Position numbers and translations under genes: made by a program. Below are positions 24,491 through 36,567 of a stretch of DNA of 64,000 nucleotides, piece after piece. The DNA comes from Patella vulgata. Its lineage: Eukaryota > Mollusca > Gastropoda > Patellidae. Below the pieces are notes generated by a model. The model was not told the DNA's origin. It searched no databases and was given only the letters and a program-made list of their open reading frames with translations. Position 1 is the first letter of the stretch, and the number at the start of each line of letters is the position of its first letter. The stretch spans positions 73,589,730 through 73,653,729 of the forward strand of contig NC_065880.2 of the NCBI RefSeq assembly GCF_932274485.2, in the 5' to 3' direction.

Positions 24491-25625
24491 CTAGACAATT
24501 TTATCTTAACAGTTAATCCCTTAAACAGAAGAAGATGATATAATACCACAGATGGTGTTAAAAATCACAACAGAATGAACTGAAACAAAGTAAACACGAT
24601 TTATTATCGTTGATCATCTCCATGTTCGATGGGGACATCAGTACCACTCCACTAAATTACCTCTTAATGTTTTGATTAAAGTACCTCCTGAGACGACCTT
24701 GAAAGCATAAGCATGACCTTAGCTATTGATACTGTCGTCTGCATAGATCTTTGACCAATAAGATGCTAGCTATTGATTAAATGGAATCATCTATCATAAT
24801 ATTTACGATTGAAGGAGTGTGGCGTCTGATGGTTTAAGATACAGTTTCTTTTGGTGATTGGAGACATTTGTTGTTTTGTCTACTCCTACTGTGTCAATTT
24901 CTCAATGACATTTGACTTTTAACTGTTTATTTACTTATTCAATGGGTTCAGACATTTTTGTTTTGAAAAAGATAAATTGTTTTCAAAATTGTTTTTTGAA
25001 TTCCCAAAACATTACTTGAATAATTTTACTCTTTTTAGATGTTGATATCTATTTGGAATGAGAATTTAAATCAAAAAACAAAATAAATGCCAAATTGTTT
25101 TGCTACAAAATGATACTATATCCAGTTAGAATTTAAACTGTATCATTATAAGTTATAATTGTTCCAGAAGAAGTTTCCCAGACTTCTGCCTCGGGCTGTA
25201 ACACAGAAAAGTAGTAATTATTCAGTGATCGCTAGTTATAATGAGCAACATTTATAGATAGATGGGAATAGTTTCGGGAATAATTGAATAATTTCTTCAA
25301 ATTTTCTTAGAATATTGTAATTATTATAGTTGTGTATAGGATTATGTGTTGAATGGATATGTCTAGACATGGAGTCTTCGGAGACATTAAGTAATACTGT
25401 TCCAACTTCCTAGTATATATTATCAGTATCTTTTCACCTCAGTTATATATCCAACCATGAATATTCATGAAGTGTTACAGACATGTCAATAATTTGATGA
25501 TTTCTGTAATTTGGAATCTGCAGGATAGCATCAAATTGATTCTCTTGGTTGACATTTCTGTCCCTTACAATGATTCAATGATTATTTAGTTATAGTCTCA
25601 AGCCGTGAATCTCTATAATATAGGA

Positions 25626-25858
25626 AGAGAGGGTTAAGAAATGTATTTTCTTATACACATTGGGTTATTTTTTGACAATGTTAACATCTAATTTACAGAC
25701 CTTCACTATCATAATACCTCAAAAGAGAGGAAAATGAAAAAGAGAGTTAAGAACTGTATTTTCTTATACACATTGGGTTGGTGTTTTTTTTGACAGCGGT
25801 ATAACATCTAATTTAACAGACCTTCTCTATCATAATACCGTAAAAAGAGGAAAATGAA
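25626..25858 (+). repeat. Tandem duplication, about 116 bp, two diverged copies
   Basis: GTATTTTCTTATACACATTG, TAACATCTAATTTA, CAGACCTTC and CTATCATAATACC occur in the same order twice. The copies differ by small indels and substitutions, so the duplication is not recent. Confidence 0.85.
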
Positions 25859-25984
25859 ATAAAATGGGTTTTATTGTATCAACCAGGCTATGGGGTAATT
25901 TTAGCCGAAAATGAGTGTTTCTGCCTACAATTCATAGAATTCTGTCAAAGTCCTTTAACTTGAATCCCATCAGAACAATAGACT

Positions 25985-26352
25985 CTTTTCCTTGCCAGCT
26001 TCACCATCCTGCACTTTCGACATGGAGAAAATCAGTCTGGAAAATCTCTGGGAACTTTGTTGGATAACAGCAGGATTGATCCCGAGACCTCCAGGATAGT
26101 GAGGTAGGGGGTTGGATGGCGTGGATTCGATTACCCGGTTGTACATGACAACCTTGTGGGTTTTCTCTTGGTCTTCTGGTTTCCTCCCACTGCTTAAAAG
26201 ACCCCTATGCGCAAACAAATTATTGAAGTAAAATTGAACCATATGTTAGTCCCGAAATGACCAAGTTTGTGTCAAGTGGACGTTAAACCCCATTACTCTC
26301 TCTCTCTCCCTGGATAGTGAGCCAGCTCTATACTCACTGAGCCACCTCAAAA
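25985..26352 (-). mobile_element. SINE family B, 5' part, split by a SINE A insertion
   Basis: Read in reverse, the head lies at the right (GAGCCAGC then CTCACTGAGCCACC at 26320-26352) and continues left of the inserted A copy (GATCCCGAGACCTCCAGG and the TCCTTGCC to CCTGCAC block). The element existed before the A insertion. Confidence 0.82.
26104..26311 (+). mobile_element. SINE family A nested in SINE B, 10-bp target duplication
   Basis: GGATAGTGAG flanks it at 26094-26103 and 26312-26321. The copy has a B-box-like GGATTCGATTACCCGG, GGTTTCCTCCCACTGC, TTAGTCCCGAAATGACC and GGACGTTAAACCCCATTAC then (CT)n. It lacks the A-box half of the head and part of the centre. The 90-codon frame on the opposite strand is an antisense SINE frame. 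Confidence 0.92.
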
Positions 26353-26910
26353 CTTCCTCAAAAGAGAGGAGGTATTGTATGTTGCTGTAAATCACATCCA
26401 ACTATGAGAAGGAAAAAAATGTGAAAACTTTCTCAAGTTGTGGGACAACAAAACCTGTCTTTACTATTTTAATCATTCTGATTTGTTTGAGAACAATACA
26501 TAGATGTAATACAAGAGATTTCAGCAAGAATAATTTGTCAGATGATGCAAGTGTTTTTTTTCTTCAAAGTAGCAACTTGAACCTATTTTATTTTGATTTT
26601 AACTGAAAGTTAGAGAAAACGTTACATAAATTTGTAAGACATCTGGCAGTGAGTGTTAATTATTCTAGACAAACCTCATCCCCCTTCTGTAACTCCAACA
26701 TCATTAAGTTTGTTAGAGTAAATATAATTAAGCAGTTGATTTGATTAGTGTAGAGGGCACAAGACTATAACAAGCACCATGTCTGTTAATTATGACTAGA
26801 CTTGTTTTATGGAGCGTCTTGAACAGTAAAGACACATGAAGGCCTTAATGCTGTATGTTGAGATACCAAACTGTGGTATCCACAACATAGATATAAAACA
26901 TAAACTAAAT

Positions 26911-27142
26911 AAATGAAATATGGTTTAACATCCTACATTACTGCTCCAAGCTACTGAAGATGGGTATACACCATTCAGTGTGTTGTGGAAGGAATTTATC
27001 TCAGGCAGTGGCACCCCAGCCTATTCTTATTTTGAATTCCAACTGTCAAGGGTTTCATTTTGTTTCCAATCCGAACAACTGACAAGCAAAAAACACACTG
27101 GAAAACACTGAGGAACTTTCTTGGCCAACGCTGTGGTGGTAT
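26911..27142 (-). mobile_element. SINE family B
   Basis: AAATGAAATATGGTTTAACATCC, ACACCATTCAGTGTGTTGTGG, GAATTCCAACTGTCAAGGG and GAGGAACTTTCTTGGCCAACG. The centre is shortened and the head is missing. Confidence 0.82.
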
Positions 27143-27313
27143 TGATATTAAACACCAACCACATATTTAGGTAATTGATGTATCAGTAACAGTTACAAAA
27201 CAGTATAATCAAAGTAGGAAATCCCCAATGGTCAAATCAGCAATCCAGCCACCTTTATCACTAGAGTACATTGGTGGACAGTGTACCATGTTGATGAGAT
27301 GACCTCCTTACTA

Positions 27314-27597
27314 GATGGAGACTCAGTGGGTATGGTGCTAGTTCACTAACCCGGTCACAGGTTTGATCCCCATGTTTGCCAAAATGTTCTTTGGGATTTT
27401 CCAGTTTGGTTTCCCCTAGTCAGTGATGCTGAATAAAGGACCTGACAAAAACCTTGGTAGTTGAAATTTGAAGAAGTGTAGCTGGAAGTGCCATGGTAGC
27501 TGTCTGAGGGAAATTCCCCCCACAGCACAGTGCATACCAGTCTTCATTAGCCAAGTTGATGCAGAAAAGGAAGACGTACCCCATTTCATTTCTCTTC
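27314..27597 (+). mobile_element. SINE family B, near full length
   Basis: ACTCAGTGGGTATGGTGC head, CAGGTTTGATCCCCATG B-box region, TTTCCCCTAGTCAGTGATGC, GGAAATTCCCCCCACAGCAC and the 3' GACGTACCCCATTTCATTTC, which lacks part of the usual TTAAA core. Two antisense open frames here (27416-27692) belong to it. Confidence 0.85.
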
Positions 27598-28239
27598 CTT
27601 GATTTCTGATGTCCAATGGATAACTGTGCTTTGAAATTTCTCTGAAAGAAAATCAGACTCCATTCATTCACAAGGTATAAAAATCTATTCATTCATAATT
27701 CATTCGTACACTACAACATATGTAGGGATATCATTAAGATAATTTTTATGAGGCAACATCTGTGTGGCCTGAAAGTTTAGTATGCATGGTTTAGCCATTA
27801 CGGAGAATACCAGAAATCTTTTAAACAACTTATTGTACAATCTGTTACAAATATCTTTATTGTTATACCACATACAGATCTTTTCTTCTGTACACATTAC
27901 ACAGTAGTTTACTCAAATACTTCATGTAATTGAAACACTCTGTTTCATGTAATATATTTTTTTAACAGTCATTTCTGAGATAATATTAGATAATATCAAA
28001 TAATGTGAATGGCACAAATTCCAGGAATTGTCCAGAACAAGAGGTCTAAAGTAAACTTTTAGATGTTCGCTGTATTTAAGACAAGGCACTGAACACTAGA
28101 ATGCGCCAAAATCCATAACTTTTTAATGGCTTTCCCAGTATGCCTGCACAGTAGTGGTAACAGGATTTGGGAAAAGGGGAACAGGTGTAAGAAAAACAAA
28201 AACACGGCAAACTGCAATTTGGTACATTATACAGCGGCA

Positions 28240-28705
28240 ATACTATATACCGGAAAACACCATGCTATACTGAATACCGGAAAACACACTAAATACCGGA
28301 AAACACCCTAAATAGGTAACAAAGAGCCTGGTCCTCTGTTTGCGGTGAGTTAGGGCTAGGGTTAGGTTTTTCCAGTGTTTTCCAGAGGGACCAGCGGTGG
28401 GTTATGTTTAAGAATTTGGGGGAGAGGTTAAGTCTCCACATAAGCACTGACCTAGGATGATGAAAAATTAGTTCGTGATATTTCCTAGCTTTATTAAAAA
28501 TACATACAATACATTAGATTTATATACAAAGGCGATTTCACTGTTTTTTGGTGTTTGTGGCGCTGATGGTCTTCCTTGGATGGTGCTTCTGATATTCTGG
28601 TATTTAGTGTGTTTTCCGGTATTTAGTGTTTTTCCAGTGTTTTCCGGTATTCAGTATAACATGGTGTTTTTCGGTAGTTTTTCGGTGTTTTCCGGTATAT
28701 AGTAT
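28240..28705. mobile_element. Foldback-type element with repeated-unit inverted ends
   Basis: The ends ATACTATATACCGGAAAACA (28240) and its complement (to 28705) are perfectly paired over about 22 bp. Inside each end, the unit TACCGGAAAACAC with a short AT-rich spacer recurs three to four times in inverted orientation (28245-28313 and 28597-28700). The central 280 bp is unique and contains a GTTAGGGCTAGGGTTAGG stretch. The two small open frames in the right arm are repeat translations. The superfamily is undetermined. TA dinucleotides near both edges would allow a Tc1/mariner-like target but do not prove it. Confidence 0.8.
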
Positions 28706-28846
28706 AGCCCTTATACAGTTTGTTTATTTCTGTATCAATTTTATATATACGAGCAGTATTTCCATGGTTGGTGCAGCTGGCAAAGTTAGGATTTCTCCCT
28801 TATCTGTGGAAACAGTTTGAAGAGATGTAAGAAAAGTAAGACAACC

Positions 28847-29138
28847 AATGAAATGGTGTCAAAACTCTTTCTTTTCGGCACCAAACTTGCTATTGAGGTT
28901 GGGTATGGACCATAAAGTGTGGCATGCAGGGAAATTAAACCAAGATAATATTTTGTCAAGGGTTATTGTACATTCATGCCAATGGGTACACAGTTGGACC
29001 TCAGCTTCTCGTCACACTTTTCTTTATCAGGCCATCCGACCAGCACCACTGACAAAATCTGATGAACTCTCTCAACACCAAGGTGGAACCCAGAACCTTC
29101 TGGTTAGTAAACTAACACCATATATTCACTGAGCCACC
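28847..29138 (-). mobile_element. SINE family B, near full length, old
   Basis: AATGAAATGGTGTCAAAACTC at the tail, GTGTGGCATGCAGGGAAATT, TTGTCAAGGGTTATTG, AATGGGTACACAGTTGGACC, then GGAACCCAGAACCTTCTGG and TTCACTGAGCCACC as the reversed head. Many substitutions. Confidence 0.83.
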
Positions 29139-30187
29139 ATCATTTTTATTGAATGATTCAAGCATGCCATGTTTCATGTCGACCATACTTGAAATGGCAG
29201 AGCCTATGGTTTTTTTGAATGGGGAGTTGTCACCAAGAAGAACGACAACAAGATGAGGAGTGCTTGGGAATCAGTTCCTGTCTCAAAATAATAGTTCTTT
29301 AGATTACCAGGACAACAAATGTACATTCTCAGCTGAGGTGATGAAATGTTCATAGTTGTAAAGATTTCAATTCAGTGCTTCCAACAGACAATCTTGGTTT
29401 TTCTGGTCCAGGTGCACATGAAAAGATTTAACCATGCATGTAATTTTTGACTCGTCTCAGTTTATTTTGACAGATCATAGCTGACAGAATTCCACTTTGG
29501 ACATTTTTTTTAAAAGTTTCATTTTTTTTCAAGCCTGCAGCTTGTTTGATTTTGTGAACATGATATGCCAACACGTGCAGACGTTTTTTTAATAATGACT
29601 ATATGTCTGGAAAACTCATGACATCTTGAAAAACAATTTAAATTGGAAAAAAAAATGTGATTTTAATATGTTTGTCATGGCATATCATATCCCTGAAATA
29701 TCAGAAACCAGTTGAATCATTGATTTGAAAAGTATTTTGTCACATGTCGGAACAAAAGCTTAAATTACCCGATGCATTTGAGGTGTAGGAGAAAAAAACA
29801 GAGAATTGTTGTGAAATAGCTAATATAAGATTCAAGTCTGTATAAAATGTTTTGATAGGTGGTTACTGATGCTAGTGAAAATGTAATTGGATACATTGGG
29901 ACTTTTTTTAAATGGTTTCCACATTTTTTGTTTCAATAGACACTGATCATGTGGTTAACTTGTTTTATGTGTGTTTGACAATTTCTAATTTTTTGGGGGT
30001 TAAGAAAAAATGTGATGCCTGTCAGGTCTGTGTTGTGTACATGTATGTTTGTTATAATAGTTTGATTTATGTAAAGCTGCCCCCCACCCCCTCCCGCATG
30101 GATGTTTTATGCAATACAATTTATCTTCTCTTATCTGTGTGATTGAAGGTGTTTCTTTTGGTATACCTGCACTACAAACTTATCCAA

Positions 30188-30292
30188 GATTCTATATGAC
30201 AAGGGGTTAGGGTGTCGATCCAACTCTCTGGGTTTTCTGTAAGATCGTCCAGTTTCCTCCCAAAATGACCTAGTTTGCTTTGAAGGAACTTT
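30188..30292 (+). mobile_element. SINE family A, fragment
   Basis: ATATGACAAGGGGTTAGGGTG, TCTGGGTTTTCTG, CCAGTTTCCTCCC, then a jump to AAAATGACCTAGTTTG. Internally deleted, with the tail missing. Confidence 0.7.
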
Positions 30293-30301
30293 TTTTTTTA
30301 C

Positions 30302-30302
30302 T

Positions 30303-30335
<33 letters not shown>
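30302..30335. repeat. (CA)n(TA)n microsatellite
   Basis: About ten CA followed by eight TA dinucleotides, directly after the A fragment; it may have grown from its 3' end. Confidence 0.95.
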
Positions 30336-30782
30336 GAACTTTAATCTTCAAGATAGACATATATAAACTAAAATTTTTGATAGTTTCACCCTCAAATCTA
30401 ATGGAGATCGTATTGACTAAGGAACCATTATACATCTATACTTCCTTACTTATCTCTAGTTGTCAAATATATATAGGCCAGACATAATTTACTATAAGAA
30501 ATTGGTCAGTTTTATTAATCCCATCAGACTATATTAAATGGCAAATTAAATTTGATAAAAATTGCCCCCACACCTCAAGAATGATTAATCAACTTTATTA
30601 TTCCCATTAGTTGTCAGGTATAAGAATTGCTGTAAATTTGGTAAAATCTTAAAATGGCTAATAAAAATTTTATTAGCTCACAATTAAAATTGATATGACC
30701 GATCAAGACTTAAGTACAATCACAACAGATAAGAATGTTGCGGAAAGTCAAAAACCTGAATTATTCCTGATTCTTAACTGAT

Positions 30783-30913
30783 CCTCCCACTGCTAAAGAC
30801 CCCTACATACAAGCAAATTATTGAAATAAAATCACACCATATGTTAGTCCCCAAATGACCTAGTGTGTATCGAGTGGACCTTAAACCCCATTTCTCTCTC
30901 TCTCTCTCTCTCC
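30783..30913 (+). mobile_element. SINE family A, 3' half
   Basis: CCTCCCACTGCTAAAGACCC to GGACCTTAAACCCCATTTC with a long (CT)n tail. 5'-truncated. Confidence 0.88.
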
Positions 30914-32776
30914 CATACATGCTTGTAGTGCTACCAAAAATCTAATGACATTATGTGCTATGACATTTCATTTCATTTCCATAGGAAAATATAAAGTCTG
31001 TTATTATTGTCATAAACTTTTTTGAACTGTCTTATCGGAAGACAAAATCCACTTACATTAAGTTAACGTGGATTATGATATAGAGTAAGTGGTGAAATAA
31101 CCCAATTTTTAAAATCATGACTGCCAGAAATAGATGAATATCGTGATGATTTATTGTTCGGAGCGGGAAAATTAATTCCTCTCCAGACACATCTATCTTT
31201 TACTTTAATTCATCTTCATGCGGGATTCCAATCGAATCTGTCCGAAAAAATACCGATGGACAATACTAAAATCAATCCTGATATCTGCTTTCATTAGCAG
31301 TGACTTACGTTGATGACAGCGACAACCCTAAAGTGTATACAAAGTAATTACTGATTGGTTCACAGCAGTATAAAGGTCTTCATTGATTGGCGAAAGTCAG
31401 ACAATAGAAGGTCAATGATTGGATAAAGGAGTCAAAGTTTTCAGACAGATGAGATTAAAAAGAGACATATATTGTCGACTGCAGATTTAAGTAATTTCGT
31501 GATATTTTTCCTAAATGAAGTTTTTCACCGAGACGATTTTATTGATGCTTGATGTCTGCCATTGAATATAAAGGATTGCTACATGCTCTTCATACAGAGA
31601 CATCCAAATTGTTCCCAAAATAAAAGGTCAGACATTTAGCCATAAATTGATATGGCTTCTATTGAATGGAAGAGTCATCAGAAGTATTTACGTACCTATA
31701 AACATTTTGATAAGTTATAGTACAGGGTAATTGTGTGATTGTTCCAATCCTCTTGATTATTGATTTCAATGGATACATTTTCCACTAACACACCCATGAA
31801 ATAAAGAATGATTTCTAGTTCTATTGTTAAAATGTGACACTTTATTAAAGGCACAATATCCATACAAAAAAAGGCAAATATAGCTTAGACCATACGCAAT
31901 ATAAAGGAGGCTTACCTAAAAATATATTGGTCCAAAATTATCAAATCTCACCTTAATTTACTTTCTATTGATTTCACACCACCATCTTTATTATGTTACA
32001 ATCATCTGTAAACTACTGAATCATAACTTATTTCTATCCATGGATATCAAGCTCATGAAGTCCACATCTATTGATTTCATACCTCCATCCTTTTTGTCTT
32101 TAGGACTTTGAACGACTGGAGGACAACTTATGTTCAGCAGAATTCACAACATAAGCATGTATTAGCACACACATATACTAGGATAAGAGTTAGAATAATG
32201 TTATGAATTCTGCTCCATATGATGGTATTTAGACTAGAGTCCTTTGTCTAAATTGTCTTAATTTCTATTTCAAGAACACATACACTAATCAGCGATTTAC
32301 CTTCTGGTGTATTGCAGATTCAATTTCCGGAAGACAATTGAGGATGCTAATTAATGTGGACAAGTGCCGTTGTTTTTAAATAGGATCATTTGATTTTTTA
32401 GCAGATTTTCTAAACAACTTATTCATTTTTATCACTTGTCCATGTTATTACACTAGCATTCTCAATTAGAATTATCATTAATTTTTTATTTTTCCAATAA
32501 TCAATATGATCATAACAATCGTAACAATTGAATGTAACCAAGTACATATTATTGGCCTATATATAATGTACTTAAATATTCTATTGATAAAACAAGTACA
32601 AGTGTACTATGGACCCGAAACCGAGCATGACGTCATCGACCATCTTGGAATTATGACGTAATAATATCAAAAAGCTGTCAGTAGATGTACAATTGTCCAA
32701 GGAACAATCTTGCCAATTTTCATACTGATCTTACTTCAATTGGCAGAGCCATTAGGTTTCCTTGAAGAGTGTTGCG

Positions 32777-32800
<24 letters not shown>
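32777..32800. repeat. Poly-C run of 24
   Basis: Uninterrupted homopolymer, a likely spot for length error in the assembly. Confidence 0.95.
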
Positions 32801-32807
<7 letters not shown>

Positions 32808-33885
32808 TTTAGTTCCTAGTCCAAAAATCAAAATCAAGACTGGATCCCATCATAATTTCAATCATGATCATAATAATCATGAGGATTGAATGTTACCAAT
32901 TACATATTGTAAGATTATATTTAATGTATTTTAAATAATCTGAACCCTCTGATTTTTGAACTACGACAACCTTTCTCTGGATTGTATCAAACATGAGGAT
33001 TGATTGTGACCAAAATGTACATAATATAGACCTATATATAATGTACGTTTGATAAATAAAAATTAAGCCTGGACCCCATGATTTGTTAAAGTTGGAGAAC
33101 ACATCTCAGAAAGTTCGAATAGATATTTCTACATTTTGAGATCTAATTTTATAGGCAAATTAGATTACAATTCTTCTTGAGACGACATTTCAGCTGTGAT
33201 AATATCCTATGAACAAAGTCAAATATTCATTTACGCGGTACCATAAATCACTGGGTTTCTGTCCATTTCTTTGGGGATGTCAGATTTATAGAAATGAGCT
33301 CTGACACAGGAGACTTCTTTACTTGTGTAAGAACTAAAGATATATGTATGTATCGGATAAAGCGGGTATTTAGTTTGAAGGCGATAAATGGCTGTTTTAT
33401 CCCTCATAAACTTTCGGCTCCATTTATTTCACAGCCAATTTGATTGATTTCTTTGACGCGTGCCATTTAAGACAGTGTCTGATGTTTTTAGTTAACAGGT
33501 TGGTCGAAGCTGATAAACCATAATTTAAGCTTTACGTGAATTATCCGATTTCTGTAAGCTGTAAATTGGGGATATTTCTGTATATCATGAGATTTAAAGT
33601 GTTTTATTGAAATTGGCTCAGAATTTCGCGTCTGAGAAGTAGCATTATGTGAACCAATTGTCAACCCACAAAGGGATAGACAGAGCTAGGTCTCTAGTGC
33701 ATTTTGTTGATGTTTGTAAGCGGACAATGTTTATTTTTGGTCTGTGGCATTAGATAATCTTCCGCGTGCCTATCATTATCAGATTGATCAAAATGGTAAT
33801 AGTTATGGTGGTTGTTTGTTTGACGTTGTATTCTTAATAAAGAAAGAAAAATTAGGTCGTATTCTTAATAAGGAGAAATTTTTTA

Positions 33886-34002
33886 GCGCTTAGGGGTCTT
33901 TGGGAGGAAACCGGAGGACCTGGAGAAAGCCCTAGGTAGCTAGTCCTTTGGGATTAAAACCATGCCCACTTGAGTCAATGATCTGAAGCACACATGTTAG
34001 AC
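33886..34002 (-). mobile_element. SINE family A, 5' half
   Basis: GCGCTTAGGGGTCTTTGGGAGG, GAAACCGGAGGACCTGGAG, AAAACCATGCC and TTGAGTCAATGATCTGAAGC read in reverse as the head and centre. The 3' part is absent, which is unusual because most truncations here lose the 5' side. Confidence 0.75.
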
Positions 34003-34705
34003 CCCCCTCCCCCTCCCCACCCTTAATAAAGATGTATAAGAAGATTTAAAGGGTCATTTTCCTTTTCAGATCAAGAATTTTGTTATATAGCTGAAATAGG
34101 ATCTTTCGTGAATGCCTCACATTTGTGATATGCCTTGAAGTGTATGTCACTCTTCACATACATTTGCCCCAATAACGTCAATCAAAGCTTACTGATAGTT
34201 TGGCAAATATTTATCAATGAGATTGCTAACTATATGACAATCAGGATTTGTAAACATTATTAACATTGTAATTCATTTCATGATTGATGCCTGTCACAAA
34301 TATAATAAAAAGAAATGAAATTTGGATCATGTGTAGTTTCTGAAAGTCTTCAGCAGCTATACAATCTGACCTTTTAACCTTTGTACATCAAATCACCAGG
34401 GAACGGAAGTTACGATTGGATGACAGGGAAACCGATTAACGGTTAAATTCTTCCTCTGGTCAAAGGCCACCAGTGGCGTATTAATTAGATCTTTTGTTCC
34501 AAGGGTTTGTCTGATTTAAACTAATGACCAATTGAGTGACCGTAAGTGACCACTGGATAATTAGATCCGTTACTTAGTGTAGAATGGAGCCCAAGGAAAA
34601 ATCTAAGTATTTTCATGGATCTTATTATATGGGGGAATGAATTAGGTGTCTAGATGACTATAATTTTAGTACATTAAGACACTGATGTAGTGAATACATG
34701 GTACT

Positions 34706-34782
34706 TAGATGGCACAATAATGATGTCAGTCCTGGCAGACTGGGGAATCTTTTGCTAGCCCTGAAAAAAAATAGTGGACGTT

Positions 34783-34824
<42 letters not shown>

Positions 34825-34902
34825 ATGGCACAATAATGATGTCAGTCCTGGCAGACTGGGGAATCTTTTGCTAGCCCTGAAAAAAACATAGTGGACGTTA
34901 AA

Positions 34903-34930
<28 letters not shown>
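34706..34930 (+). repeat. 116-bp tandem duplication carrying a SINE 3' scrap and (CT)n
   Basis: TAGATGGCACAATAATGATG begins each unit (34706 and 34822). Each ends AGTGGACGTTAAAC then (CT)n, the terminal motif of SINE A. The units differ by about one base plus the number of CT repeats. Confidence 0.93.
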
Positions 34931-34934
<4 letters not shown>

Positions 34935-35859
34935 CTTTTCTGTACAATTTATAACCAAATTTCATATTCAAGATATAATATTTGTTATCGGCAAGTAATG
35001 TTATTTATTTGTATGATGACTGTATATTTATGTAACAAATTGGAGTCTGTGAATCAGTCGGTGATGATTGACGAATGGTCAATATGAATAAATTGGGAAT
35101 CGCAATGATTTCTACGAGGTCTAGAAAGTTATTGTTACTTGATCAAACAACCTTTCACCATGTTAATAAAATTTTATCAGCAAATACAGAAGACAAACTG
35201 AGCCTAATTGGATTGATTTAAGTCGTAACTTATGGATGGATTAGCAGCGGTTATTGTCCTCGTTAGTAGTAATATCGTCCAGTTAAGTTTAGTCGTTATG
35301 ATTTCTTCATGGTCACTGGTTACAATGAACGACTTGTCCAGTGGCTTGAGTCATCTAATGACAGTATGAGGTCACTGACTGCGCAGAAATATAGATTCGT
35401 TATTCTTCAGTTCCGTAAAATTGTGGACTGTATGCCGGGTAATTGGGTGGATAAATCTTAAAGATTTTGTAATTCTGCTTTGTTTGTAGTGGAAGGAATT
35501 TTATTAAGGTGAAAATTTTAAACCAAAAAAGAACTAGTTGTAGATATCAAATAATGAAGAATTTGAGTCTTAAACTGTTGTAAATTAAGAAAATTCAAAC
35601 CAGCTTTTGATCTGGTATTTACCCAGATTTACCAGCCTGTCCAGCCTTGATCTGCATCACTTTTAAGGGAGTGTTGCTGTTCTATCTCTCCCCCCGCCAC
35701 ATGTAAATGAGATAGCAGATCAAAGCTTTAAGCTGATTTCAATTTGCAGAAGACTAAATGACTTGATAGATCATTAACATTTATTATTCAGGAGTATCCA
35801 CAGTATGTTAGTTTGTATATTAAATATGATTTAATATTTTATATTATTGTATATTTCAG

Positions 35860-35932
35860 GTTGATAACATCAATGCGTGTTTAAACTTCCTGTCTGGTCT
35901 GGGTGTCAGTGTGGATGGCATCAGTGCTAAAG
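35860..35932 (+). CDS. NAV2: NAV exon 4: CH domain, third part
   Basis: A 73-base exon, phase 0 in and phase 1 out, reading VDNINACLNFLSGLGVSV then DGISAK. It matches the vertebrate NAV2 segment IENIDACLNFLAAKGINI followed by QGLSAEE, including the conserved D/N-x-C-L-N-F-L helix. Acceptor TATATTTCAG, donor AAAG|GTGAGA. It sits 23 kb after exon 3, so splicing across a very long intron is required. Confidence 0.95.
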
Positions 35933-36307
35933 GTGAGATTAAATGTTAATTGATTGTAATTATAGAGATTGACATCTTCACTAGCTTATGATGCATAGCA
36001 CTTGTAAAATAACAAAAGTTAATAGCTCTTGCCTTCTGAATGGACAGTTATGAATATATAATGCATCTATAATGTATGTCAAAATTTTGCAAACAGCAAT
36101 GTCATCTTGTGAATGTGTTAACAACATTCCAGATATTTTGGCTCTTCATACACTGACATGGAAATGCAGTCATATATTGTCATGAGACAAAGACACCACT
36201 GAAATTTAAAAAAATACTGTTAATTACTGCTACAATTATGGCCCTTGTTTCACTTCATAGAGGGTTGTGAACTCTCTAATGGTAAAAGTTATCATCCGAT
36301 CTATATT

Positions 36308-36567
36308 GGGGGGTTTGATGGCTGAATGGTTAGCGTGCGCGCGCTGTATTATAAAGTCTGTCATTGAGTCGACTGGCGTGGTTGTACGTGGCAAGGAGTA
36401 GGGTCGCCTGTCCAACCTCGTGGGTTTTCTCCGGGTCCTCCGTTTTCCTCCCACTGCTAAAAACCCCTACGCGCAAGCGAATTATGTAAATAAAATTAAA
36501 ACATATGTTAGTCCCGAAATGACCTAGTTTGTGTCGAGTGGACGTTAAATCCCATTTCTCTCTCTCT
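36308..36567 (+). mobile_element. SINE family A, youngest-looking copy, 12-bp target duplication
   Basis: CCGATCTATATT flanks it at 36296-36307 and 36568-36579. The head has GATGGCTGAATGGTTAGCGTG (A box), but the B-box stretch is shortened to GGCGTGGTTGTACGTGG. The rest is close to consensus: AGTAGGGTCGCCTGTCC, CTACGCGCAAGCGAATTA, GTCCCGAAATGACCTAG and GGACGTTAAATCCCATTTC then (CT)n. The perfect duplication and low divergence suggest recent insertion. Confidence 0.95.

Larger units (their letters stand above)
12541..35859 (+). other. Intron 3 (23.3 kb), phase 0, splitting the CH domain
   Basis: Donor GTGAGT, acceptor TATATTTCAG. It contains most of the mobile elements listed below. I see no further exon. 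Stretches with nothing I can assign, apart from AT-rich unique-looking sequence, are 13000-13730, 15860-16150, 16458-17145, 18840-19878, 20245-22050, 22150-24289, 24491-25620, 26353-26910, 27600-28239, 29140-30187, 30915-33885, 34003-34705 and 34931-35859. Some of these could hold regulatory elements; comparison with related species would be needed to say so. Confidence 0.85.

Noticed and set aside
28352-28375. Telomere-like GTTAGGGCTAGGGTTAGG
   Set aside because: Only three imperfect units inside a foldback element; not an interstitial telomere array.
32600-32660. TGACGTCA (CRE-like palindrome) and nearby TGACGTAA as a regulatory element
   Set aside because: Short motifs are expected by chance in 64 kb, and nothing else around them supports a promoter.
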